A stretch of DNA of 64,000 nucleotides, from positions 558,983-622,982 of the forward strand of contig NC_036458.1 in the NCBI RefSeq assembly GCF_002775205.1, written 5' to 3'. Numbering within the stretch: the stretch's first letter is position 1; the number at the start of each line of letters is the position of its first letter. This DNA comes from Xiphophorus maculatus (taxonomy: Eukaryota; Chordata; Actinopteri; Cyprinodontiformes; Poeciliidae). The notes below the pieces were generated by a model, which saw only the letters and a list, made by a program, of their open reading frames with translations, searched no databases and was not told the DNA's origin. Positions 13,801-22,939 of the stretch are shown here, one piece after another. Position numbers and translations under genes: made by a program.

Positions 13801-13980
13801 TACGACAGGAAGTCCAATTAGAACTTCACATCATTTAAAACCAAACCCCGGAACCAGAACCCAGAACCTGACCCGTCTGGACTCACTGTTCCTGCTGGTC
13901 CTCAGCCTGGTCAGCAGCTTCTGGGTGGACAGCAGGTCTCCGCTCTTCACCGCCTGGAGAAGCTCCTGCTCCTTTCCCAT
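1860..13980 (-). CDS. caskin2: caskin2, N-terminal five coding exons (partial, continues beyond base 1)
   Basis: CASKIN proteins are neuronal/vascular scaffolds with N-terminal ankyrin repeats, an SH3 domain, two SAM domains and a proline-rich tail; only the start is here. Minus-strand exons with consensus splice sites: 13980-13887 (ATG at 13980, begins [12 protein letters not shown]), 6069-6018 ([18 protein letters not shown]), 3306-3209 ([11 protein letters not shown] to DIKDSN), 3134-2989 ([11 protein letters not shown] to [10 protein letters not shown]) and 1955-1860 ([12 protein letters not shown] to LACEFGRAK). Phases join perfectly, giving 162 codons. NVNYQD, DIKDSNG, QYGHYEV and the KKTPLDL context match human CASKIN2 better than CASKIN1 from memory. 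The exon with the ATG has a good acceptor at 14090/14091, so 5'UTR exon(s) lie upstream. Later ankyrin repeats, SH3 and SAM exons must lie outside the window. Confidence 0.93.
2638..2764. repeat. 13-bp minisatellite in caskin2 intron
   Basis: About nine to ten tandem copies of a TCAGTCTGTCCAG-type unit with a T/C variant (gtcagt versus gccagt). It lies in the short intron between caskin2 exons 4 and 5. It translates as an [10 protein letters not shown]-like string in two frames, which is an artefact. Confidence 0.9.
3307..6017 (-). other. caskin2 intron 2; no gene seen
   Basis: Intron between caskin2 exons 2 and 3. It holds a hAT-like scrap near 3495-3570 (a 'cccctagagggtcgggag' remnant), a G-rich repeat with GGGGAGGGGCC units alternating with CAATCGAAA/TAATATA (about 4838-4925), and an interspersed-repeat-like stretch near 5150-5400. 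No supportable coding exon was found on either strand. Confidence 0.55.
4838..4925. repeat. G-rich short tandem repeat in caskin2 intron
   Basis: Three to four units of GGGGAGGGGCC followed by alternating CAATCGAAA and TAATATA spacers. The runs of four Gs could form G-quadruplexes on the plus strand. Confidence 0.7.
9793..9877. repeat. 15-bp minisatellite (GATCGGGTTTCGTCG)
   Basis: Five to six tandem units of GATCGGGTTTCGTCG with one CACCG variant, CpG-rich, in caskin2 intron 1. The unit length is a multiple of three, so both strands read as open GSGFV/RSDET strings; these are not considered proteins. Confidence 0.9.
13126..13258. repeat. ~20-bp minisatellite (TAAACCTTTAGTCTGTAAAC)
   Basis: Six to seven tandem units in two variants (AGTCTGTAAAC and AGCTGGATAAC) in caskin2 intron 1. 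Confidence 0.88.
13550..13745. repeat. 10-bp minisatellite (TACCCTGGAA)
   Basis: About 19 uninterrupted 10-bp units. Variants are TACCCTGGAA, TACCCTGGAG, AACCTTGGAA and TACCCTACAA, arranged in a partly repeating higher-order pattern. It lies about 140 bp from the caskin2 start-codon exon, on its intron side. Two overlapping plus-strand frames ([13 protein letters not shown]) are a by-product. Confidence 0.92.
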
Positions 13981-14089
13981 CCTCCTCTTCCTCTTCGGAC
14001 CGGACCGGACCGGCTTCACTGGGATCCTCTTCCTCAGAGCTTCATCCTGAGCAGCAGTTTCCTCTTCCTCTCCAGGAGGACCTGAGGAC
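13887..14089 (-). other. caskin2 first coding exon including 5'UTR part
   Basis: A pyrimidine-rich acceptor (CTGTCCTCTCTCAG) precedes 14089, and the donor GTGAGT follows 13887. The ATG at 13980 fits the conserved [12 protein letters not shown] start. About 109 bases of 5'UTR lie in this exon, so at least one upstream noncoding exon is expected. Confidence 0.7.
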
Positions 14090-14747
14090 CTGAGAGAGGA
14101 CAGGCAGCAGTGAGGAGGAGGAGGAAGATCAAATCATCAGTCTGATCTTCATCCTCGTCTCCGGAGTTTAAACACTGCAGGAAAAGTTCTGGTTCTGATC
14201 ACATCTGGACCTGGATTGAAGAGATTTAAACATCCAGCTGAACAGGAAGTTTCTGTTTGTGCCGCCATCTTTAAATCCTCCTGAACCCAAAAGACCCAGA
14301 AGATCCAGGTGGAATCACCGCTAACAGTGACAGTTAAAATTAATCGATTATTGGTTAATCAGTTGCTGACGATTAATCGACTACTCTGAAGATTAATCAA
14401 TTATGATGATTAATTGATCATTTGGATAAAATAAATGAAAATTTTGGCTATTTAAACCTGTTTAAAACAATATTACACATTAAAAATGCACATGAACAGA
14501 TCATTTGTTTCTTATTTTAAATCAGAAAATCAACATTTATTGCCTGAAAGTCACCAGCAGCTTCCTGTTAGGAAGCGTTTGATCATTCAGAGCGACAGAA
14601 ACTTTTCTTTTTTAAAGCAAAATGTTTAGATTTTATTTATCTGTTCTCCTCTCAGCTGATTGTCTTTTACTGAATCTGCATTTACCAGTTAATGATTAAT
14701 TGATTTCTTCATTAATCAGATTAATGTTTGGAGCTCTTTGCTAGTTC

Positions 14748-16233
14748 CATCCATTCATCCATCTTCTTCCTTCTATCCAGGGTCGGGTCACGGGGCTAGC
14801 AGCTTCAGAAGGGAGGCCCAGACTTCCCTCCCCAGTCTCTTGTTCCAGATCCTCCAGGGGAATCCCAAGGCGTTCCCAGGCCAGCAGAGGAACATCGTCC
14901 CTCCAGTGTGTCCTGGGTTTTCCCCTCCTCCCACTGGGACATGAACTCCTCACCAGGGAGGCGTCCAGGAGGCGTCCTGACCAGATGCCCCTCAACTGGC
15001 TCCTCTTGATGTGAAGGAGCAGCGGCTCTACTCTGAGTCCGATGACTGAGCTTCTCTCTCTAAGGGAGAGCCCAGCCACCCTACGGAGAAAACCCATTTC
15101 GGCCGCTTGTATCCGCGATCTCGTTCTTTCGGTCATGACCCAAAGCTCATGACCATAGATGAGGGTGGGAACGTAGATCGACCAGTAAATGGAGAGCTTT
15201 GCTTTTTGGCTCAGCTCTCTCTTCACCACGACGGACCGGTACAGCGCCGCTTGACGGCAGACGCTGCGCCAATCCGCCTATCAATCTCCCGCTCCCTTCT
15301 TCCCCCATTCATGAACAAGATCCCGAGATACTTGAACTCCTCCACTTGGGGCAGGACATCCTCCCCCGACCCGGAGAAGGCACTCTACCCTTTTCCGGCT
15401 CAAGGCCTCGGATTTGGAGGCACTGATCCCCATCCCGGCCGCTTCACACTTGGCTGCGAACCGCTCCAGCGAGAGCTGCAGATCACGGCCTGATGAGGCC
15501 AAAAGGACCACATCATCCGCAAAAAGCAGAGATGAGATCCTAAGGCCACCAAATCGGATCCCCTCAACACCTTGGCTGGTCTAGAGATTCTGTCCATGAA
15601 AGTAATGAACAGAATCGGTGACAAAGGGCAGCCCTGGCAGAGTCCAACTCTCACCGGAAACGAGCCCGACTTACTGCCGGCAATGCGGACCAGACTCTGA
15701 CACCGGTCATACAGGGACCTGACAGCCCGTATCAAAGGGCCCGGTACCCCATACTCCTGGAGAACCCCCCACAGGGCTCCCCGAGGGACACGGTCGAACG
15801 CCTTCTCCAAGTCCACCAAACACATGTAGACTGGTTGGGCGAACTCCCATGCACCCTCCAGGATCCTGCCGAGGGTGTAGAGCTGGTCCAGTGTTTCACG
15901 ACCAGAACCAGAACCACCCTGTTCTTCCTGAACCCAGCCCCTCCCCCATGGGCAACTCCAGAGTGGAAGTATGTCCAGCCCCTCTCAAGGAGGCTGGTTC
16001 CAGAACCAGAGCCATGCATCCAGGTGAGACCGACTATTTCTAGCCGGAACCTCTCGACCTCACACACTAGCTCCGGCTCCTTCCCCACCAGAGAGCTGAC
16101 ATTCCACGTCCCAAGAGCTTCTGCAACCGAGGATCAGACTGGCAGGGCCCCCCCTCTCGGCCGCCACCCATCACACACTGCACCCGACCCCTTTGGCCCC
16201 TCCCACTCCAAGGAGGGGGGGCCCATATCTCCT
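14748..16233 (-). mobile_element. Rex3 non-LTR retrotransposon, internally deleted copy
   Basis: On the minus strand the 3' end is marked by GGAT-type repeats (plus-strand ATCCATCC, 14748-14764). The C-terminal RT region (SIYVPTLIYGHELWVM, RSRIQAAEMGFLRRVAG), the RT core (LEKAFDRVPR, QGCPLSPILF, LLFADDVV) and then the endonuclease start ([16 protein letters not shown]) follow. The block CGGTGACAAAGGGCAGCCC (about 15616-15634) is the conserved site used as a Rex3 PCR primer, recalled from the fish cytogenetics literature. Compared with the copy at 56.8-60.2 kb, about 1.5 kb between the RT N-terminus and the endonuclease is missing, with the junction near 15900-15955. Frames are broken; the copy is inactive. 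Confidence 0.88.
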
Positions 16234-19200
16234 CTTCAGGCTGCTTGTGAAGCGTTTTTAATGATCCCAGATCAGATCAGCAAGGATGCCAACAAAACAT
16301 TTCTGCTTCAGTTCATCTTAATCAAACCCGAATAGAGCCAAAAACGTAACAAACCGTTTAGAAAGGTTTGAACAAAAACCCTGCACAAGAAAATCTCTTT
16401 TTTTTTTATCCATCCTCCATTTAATTTATGTATTTTAAAACTTTCGTGGAACTAGTGGCCTTTAATGGGCTGGAGTCAGGAGGCTTTTATTTTGAAACCC
16501 ATTCAGCTCTCTTTGATCCAGGTCCAGACCGGTTCTGGATCAGAACCAAGTCTGCTTCTTTAGTACCACAAACTCTGATCGTCATTATTTGTTAAATTCA
16601 TCAAAAAGTTGATTTATTTAACTTGTTTGGTGTCGACTCGCTGATCAATATTTATGTTTCCAAAACGATTTCACATCAGAACATTCATGTAAAAATGTTT
16701 TTCTATCCAAAAGGTTCTGTCACAGACTGAACAGAGAGAAAACTGAGTGGAAGGAAAACATTCAAAACCGAAAACTCTACTGGATTGTGTACCAAAGTCC
16801 TTTCAGCAGTTTGGAGGAGACGAACCTGATCTGGACTCAGAACCTGAAGGCAGAACTTCTCTGTCCGGAGCGGAATCAGGAACCACGCTGTTTGATTTCC
16901 ACTTTACCAGTTTTTCCTTCCACTCAACGTTCCATCAATCTCCTTGAATACTCACTCTAGATGAGTCTTAATTCATATAAATTTCATTTTTTAAATGAAT
17001 TAGTGATCAAACTTATTGCCTGTAGAAGAAAAACTGGTCTCGAGGGAATTTAAAGCCTCGTGAAATGTGATTTTTTTTTACCTTCAGGCCCTCCGTAGTT
17101 TACACAAACACACCTGTGACAGGTGAGGTGACAGGAGGCTTTAATTACGCCACAACAAGCCCTGCGGCAACAGGAGCTGCTCCAGCTCCGCGATGAAGAG
17201 GAGGTCAGAGCTTCATCCCGGATCCAGTCTGTTATGTAACGGAGAGGTTCCGTCAGTCCTCCGGGCTCTGTGGGTCATCCAGAACCCTCTACCGGGACCG
17301 GAACCAGAACCAGAACCCTCTGCGTCTCTTTTTCTCTTTCAGAAAATAAAACTTTCACTTTCTGTGGAACCAAACGCAGCAGAGATGCTGTAAATCACGA
17401 CTCGGTTCAGGTACCTGAACACAACATGGAGGCTCCAGAACCGACCTTCGGACCGAACTTAGACCCGATCCAGAAAGAACCTTTTCCCCCCTGAAATCAG
17501 AGCCAGAACCCCCGGTCGGAACCTGGAAGAAGACTCACCTTCAGGCTAAAACTTTAAATCCACCAAACTCCCGGGAAGAACTGCGGGGAAAGTCCGACAG
17601 GAGCTGGAAAAGTGGAGCCCGAATTCCCAGCGTCCAGAAAACGGGAATGCTCCAGAAAAGTTCAGGTTTTCCCGCGCTTTACCTGGACCCAGAAGGCACC
17701 GGCTGTGGGTTCTTCACGGTTCCGGGCTGAAGGTCCAGTTCGGCTCCTTTAAACGGGTTCGGGTGGTCCCGCTGCTCCAGCTTTCCCTCCTCTCCCTGAA
17801 TGCCACATTCTGGACTCTCCTGAATTTTACTCACGCTGTCAAGTTAGCCTGAAGGCAGCAGGAAGCATCCGGATCAGGCCTTCAAAATAAAACCTCGGCT
17901 TTTAAAATTCAACATTTGTCTCTAAATGTCTCATTTGTCACTAAATGAAAATAAACATATGAAAATAAAAATGAGTATTTAAAAATCATTCATTGGAGTT
18001 AAGAGAGAAATATTTTTACACTTGTATTCCCATCGTACAATAAAACAAAGAACAGCTCAAATCAGTTGGTTTCTGTTCTTACATTATTCAATAGTGAAGG
18101 TTTTTATTTAGATTGAAATAAGGTTTAAAGCAACACAAAGTCTTCATCTACACATAGTGAGAAAGATTTTATTGTGATGGAACATGAAAATGAAATCTGA
18201 TTTTTTTTAACCATAATTTTTAAAAAATATTTACAAATGTCAGAAAATATTTTAAATAACTTGCTTTTATTTCAGTCATTCCTTCTGGGAGTTGACCTGA
18301 ATTAAACATCGAAGTAAATAACAACTGGAAAAGAAAATGGTTGACGAGTTTGGCTGACATCACTGAACTACGGAAGCCCAGAGGGTCTATCCATTTAAAA
18401 ATATATGTCAGTTTTACAAAACGTAAATCTTCATAAACAGAAAATAATTGATGAAACTGATTTATTGCCCAGTCCCAATTTGATGTTCTCGTACCAAACA
18501 TGTAACAACTAGGCTTTTATATTGAAACCCCAATCGGTCCTCTTCCGGTTGTGTTGTCGCGGCTCCGCGGAGCTTCGAAGGTCCGTCAGACTCCTTCCCT
18601 CCGCTTCCAGTCACTTTCCCTGCAGGTTTTAATGAGACCGTCAGAGGAAAATTAAAAGTTATTCCAGGTTTTCCTGAACGTCTCATCCCAGTCTGGGAAA
18701 AATTAGTTCAGCAACAAATCCCAGTTAGTGACCAAATCACTGAACTGGAGGATTTCATGTTGCTCCATCAGCAAAGCAGAAGATCCTGAACTCATCCACT
18801 GCTCTGATGGTGGAGGAGGTATCATGCTGAGGGTCCAGTCCATGATCATGAAGGTCTGGCTGAGGAAGAGGAGGGTCCAGCTGCTGCAGCTATCCCAGTA
18901 CTGAACGCTGGGATCAATCCAGAGTGACCAGTTTGAATCAATGTTTCCTCCTCAGCCAGAGTAGGTTGGAGAAAAAACCAACCTGCTGCTGCGCAGAATA
19001 AAAATCCATATGAGGTTTAGAAATGTTAATGTTTGATCAGGTTTTAATTTTTCTCTTTTAATCGTTTCTGCTGCTGAGAAATCTGACCGTAACAGAATGA
19101 TGACTTTAATTTATTACAATGTGAACAAGCACTGGTGGGAACACGTCCGCTAAAGCGCTAACAGCAGAGCTAATTCTTCATTCAGCTTCATAAAGTTTAG

Positions 19201-19727
19201 CGCACTTAGCTTCACCTAAATTCATTTTCCAGATAAAATCTAAAGCAACAATTTTCTTTGCTGTCTTGTAAACTTTCAACTGAATAAAGTTCAATATCTG
19301 TGTTGAAGTTTAGATTATGAACTGCTTTTCTTTAGCTAACTAGACGTTTATATATATTAATGCTCTTAATTTGAAGTAGTGAATACTGTTTACACTGCAG
19401 TTCCTCATGTTTTCTTTTTAAATAATACGCACAAATTCAAATATATGGATTGTTTTGAGAGTCTCCTCACATTTCATTTCAACACAGCCGATGTTAGTGC
19501 TATAGCATTAGCTTCTGCTAAGTAGCGCTGTAGCATTAGTGGGATTAATGTTTATGATTATTGCTTTCTAGGCCAATTTAAAACTAAAAGCACCAAAGTC
19601 TCGACTCACAAAGCTGTTTGATTTTCAGAGATTCTAATCCAGACATGTCAAATGTTTTATCTGGTAATAAAAACTGAAAATAAAAAGTCATTCAGGTTTT
19701 TGAGACACGATGCAGGGTGAGGAGAGA
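16234..19727. other. Intergenic, possible caskin2 promoter/5'UTR region; otherwise nothing recognised
   Basis: AT-rich stretches alternate with a moderately CpG-containing interval near 17550-17780. On the minus strand, CTGGGTCCAG followed by GTAAAG at 17682 is a donor-like site that could end a noncoding caskin2 first exon; a second (CTGAAG followed by GTGAGT) lies near 17541. No coding exon is supportable. Confidence 0.35.
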
Positions 19728-19835
19728 AGACATGCGGTAAAGGTCGCCGGGAGTCGAACCCGCGACGTCCACGTCGAGGACTAAGGCCTCCAAACGTGGC
19801 GCGTGCTAACCCGCTGCACCACCACAGCAAACCCT
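19728..19835 (-). mobile_element. tRNA-derived SINE head
   Basis: The minus strand reads as a tRNA-like sequence: an A-box-like TGGTGCAGCGGGTTAGC, a central variable part with GGCCTTAGTCCTCGACGTGG, and a B box GGGTTCGACTCCCGGCGACC. This is followed by CTTTACCGCATGTCTTCTC, the tail seen after such heads in fish SINEs. It does not fold as a clean tRNA with an identifiable anticodon arm and acceptor end, so it is called a SINE or tRNA-derived relic rather than a gene. Confidence 0.65.
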
Positions 19836-19841
19836 GACACG

Positions 19842-20228
19842 ATGCAGTTTAATCAAATGATCAGATTCTTCAGGACCTATGGATCAATAATCAGCAGCTT
19901 ACAGAGAGAATATGGTGCAGAAGAAAGATTTATCCTGGGAAACATCAGAGATACAGATAAAACTGTTAAAACTGCAAACATGCAGCAGAAGGAGAAATTC
20001 ATAGAAAAGAACCGGCAGGATGAAGAGAGCGAGTCGAAACTCGGCGTGAAGCCGGGAGGAGCTGAGGCTCAACGAGGAAACGAGACTAAAATCACTGCGA
20101 AAAAACAGAAACATGAAAAGATCGTCAAAGAAAACCGGATCAGAGAAACTTTAGATTTAATGTTCATCCAAAAAAACAAGTCAGAGATTCTGATCAATAA
20201 AATCGATCCACTAAAACCCATCGACTAA
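19842..20228 (+). pseudogene. Lysine/glutamate-rich frame beside the GTPase relic, possibly its coiled-coil part
   Basis: An open frame from ATG 19842 to TAA 20228 (about 128 residues) is rich in K, E, Q and N (stretches such as QQKEKFIEKNRQDEESES and KQKHEKIVKENRIRE), which would suit a helical coiled coil. It starts right after the SINE. It has no recognised domain. Its closeness to the GIMAP-like relic at 20.8-21.7 kb suggests a common origin, but this is inference; it may be chance. Confidence 0.25.
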
Positions 20229-20782
20229 AATTCCTGTTCACAGACGGGTTGATCTCTATCTTCCCTCGTCACAAACTTTAATTCGACCTTGTTATGCGTT
20301 TCTTTAGAATATAAAATGTGTAAAGTGATTTAACTGAATTTGCGTTCATGTAACTTTTTATAACTTCTGTCTGAATGAATCAGTGAAATGAGTTTTTGCT
20401 TCCTGTCATTGGAGCCGTCGACATGCTCGACCCGGTTTCACCGGGTCGGAACCTGCAGGTCTCTGCTTCATCTAGACAGAAATCGTTTTTCTCCGTCTCA
20501 GCCGAAGCGTCTGGACTTTTTAATGAACTCCTCATCATCTTATAAACCCGGTTTCCTCTGTAAAGTCGACCTTTAAACAGGATCCAAACACAGTTAGGTT
20601 CACATAAACGACTTGAAGAGAAAAGACATGGAAAAGAAGTTTTAAGGAAAAATACAAAAACATTTAAAGTAAATATATTAAAGAGAATTAAAACCCTAAA
20701 AGTTCCTGAGGAGAGACAGACATTACAGGAGTTCCTCCTCAGCAGCAGATCTGCTTCATGTTCAGGTCATAATCATGTAGCA

Positions 20783-21724
20783 GTGATTCCGACCCAAACT
20801 CAACTTCCTCCATCAGAGGATCGGGAGCTGAGGGTCCTGGTGATGGGAACCGACGGCCTCGTCCAAAAGGTCCAGGAATCCTCTGAAAAACAAAGCAGAG
20901 GTTCCAAACGTCCACCTGACTGCTGGGTCAACATCTGCTGTCCATCCAACGCCGACGGTGTTTCTGTGACCATCGACAGATTAGACACCAGGACTCTGTG
21001 TGACTCAGACGCCATTAGAGCGATGACTGAAAAGAGCAGGGAGTACATCTCCAAGTCGGCACGCCACGACTTCCTGCTGGTGCTGAGCCAAAGCCAATCA
21101 GCGGACGGAGAAGGAGGAGGAGAGACGAGCACAGTCTCATTGAAGCACTGAAGAACATGGCCGCTGTGTTCAAGAACATCTAATGTTAAAATGCTGAAAG
21201 AAAGTCTCCAAAAGGACGACGCAGAACTCTGCAAGCTTTTAGAGGACTGCTACATGGTGACGTACGAAAAAGCTGAAAATGTCCCAAAAGACGTCAGGAA
21301 AGGCATCAAGATCATCGCCGAGCGCCGGACAGAACCTGCTGCAGCCACAGGATGATGGAGGCCCAGAGCAGGAAGGAGGATGGAAACGGGAAAACTTTTC
21401 TCTGCCAGTCTGGGAATCGCAGTCGGATACTTTCTCTACTGCTGGATGAAAGGTCTGAGGGAAACGGCTGCGTCTGCTGCCACTAAAACGTTTCAGAGGA
21501 GCACGAACCGTCATGAAGCTCAGAGCTTCAGCAGGTCCAAACCATTCCACCTGAAACCACAAACCGGTTCTGATCCGATGAGCGCCAAGCTCAGCCAGGC
21601 TGTCGCTTCATCATTTATCATATTTATCATATTCTGTTGGCTTCAACCTTTATTTTATACATCTAAAGATCAGATGATAAGATTTTATTCATCCAGAACA
21701 TTTAATCATTTAGTAAACGACTGA
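20783..21724 (+). pseudogene. Degenerate GTPase-like relic, possibly GIMAP/AIG1 family
   Basis: The first frame (20783-21151) reads RELRVLVMGTDGLVQKV, then VSVTIDRLDTRTLCDSDA and ARHDFLLVLSQSQSADG. The spacing resembles an AIG1/GIMAP G domain: beta1-P-loop, a DTPGLCDTD-like G3 and the PHAFLLVL strand. The P-loop GxxGxGKS is absent and G3 is altered. A second frame from 21190 (MLKESLQKDDAELCKLLEDC) resembles the post-G-domain helix but is out of frame. A third (21380-21724) has a hydrophobic segment LGIAVGYFLYCW and a second one near its end, as in membrane-anchored GIMAPs. Frame breaks and lost catalytic motifs point to a pseudogene. Family assignment rests on weak, by-eye similarity. Confidence 0.35.
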
Positions 21725-21729
21725 ACTGA

Positions 21730-22620
21730 AATGTAAGAACTTACTGTTATTTTTATTTCTATAGAACTGTAACTCTGGTCAAATGTTTTCTCCTCCTGAA
21801 CATTAATGACTTTTTAACCAGGATGTGAAGCTGCAGGTTTTATTCATTTATGATGATCTTAACTGTTTCTGTTTTGGTTCTATAAACTGTTCAGAGACAT
21901 TTTGATCTCAATGTTTGTATCGTTGTTCTGCTGGGAGGTTTTGGGCTTTGCTCGGTACTGTAAAGTTTGTTCTGGTCGATTCTGGACCCGGTTCTGCTCT
22001 GTAAATCATCCTGTCTGAACCAAATTACAAACATTTCAGCTTCGCAGTAATCTGTCTGAGTTTCATCTTGGTTTATCTGCTGCCTTTACTCCAATCATCC
22101 TGCAGATAAACAGGAAGAAACATTGAAGTTTAGCCTCATGAATGTTTTTCATCTTTAATCTGCATAAATCTGTCTGAAGGCAGTTTTGGGAAAATCATGT
22201 TTGTTAGAGAATCCAAAGATTTTAGTCAAGTGAGAGTGAAACACATGGTGAAGTAAAACGACTCATTTTCTCCAAACGTTTCTCCAGTAAATCTAATAGT
22301 TTCTAGTAAAGTGCTGAGTGCAGCTTCAGGACCATTAAATGCAGCCACACTTTTCACTTTTTTTGTACAAACTATTGTTAACATCCGTGGATCTGAGGGA
22401 CGTTATGTCACAAAAAACAGAAACTTTGGGATGGATGAGACACGATGAGGAAGAGCTGAATGAACGTCAGAAAGACAAACTAATCTGGTAGTTTCTGCAA
22501 CAAATAATAAAGAGGCCGAGGGCCTGACTGTAAACTCTGGTCCTGAAACCAGAGAGCTAATCCCAGATTAGCTGCTTACAGACCCACCGTTTCTAAAGGC
22601 TCTGCAGAGAGAGAAACACA
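21730..22620. other. Intergenic; nothing recognised
   Basis: AT-rich sequence between the GTPase-like relic and the mettl23 polyadenylation region. No exon, RNA or named repeat recognised. Confidence 0.5.
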
Positions 22621-22624
22621 CGAC

Positions 22625-22939
22625 GAACCTGCAAGAGATTCATTTATTTACAGGAATTACAGCAGATATACAGACCGGACGCCGACCGCAGACCGGACGC
22701 CGCTAAACATTTTCTAATATTCCAGTTAATCTGCAGAAACAGAAATCTGGATAATCTGTTCAGGAGGGAGGGAAGATGCATCTCCCAGAAACAGGAAGTC
22801 CTCTCATCAAACTACAAACGTTCTCAGTGGAACGCTGCCCTCTGCTGAGAAAACTGAAAATCTGGAGTCAAATCCAGAAATATTCAAGATTCCCATCAGA
22901 ACCTGAATCTGCCTTAATGTTTTCAATTCAATCAGTTTT
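22625..22939 (-). other. mettl23 3'UTR and polyadenylation signal
   Basis: The minus strand carries AATAAA at 22648-22643 about 290 bases past the mettl23 stop, in a context suited to cleavage near 22625. Confidence 0.6.

Larger units (their letters stand above)
6070..13886 (-). other. caskin2 intron 1; no gene seen apart from repeats
   Basis: A 7.8-kb intron separating the start-codon exon from exon 2. It contains many CCAGAA/TTCTGG tracts, a (CA)n tract near 12283-12302 and three minisatellites listed separately. A plus-strand acidic frame at 11093-11465 ([20 protein letters not shown]) comes from a GAT/GAA-rich microsatellite and has no in-frame ATG. No other exon is supportable. Confidence 0.55.

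Noticed and set aside
13361..14050. 229-residue plus-strand frame over caskin2 exon 1
   Set aside because: Consists of the 10-bp minisatellite plus the antisense of the caskin2 first coding exon, whose identity on the minus strand is clear.
19736..19826. Functional tRNA gene on the minus strand
   Set aside because: A good B box, but the anticodon arm and acceptor pairing are not convincing, and it is followed by a SINE-type tail.
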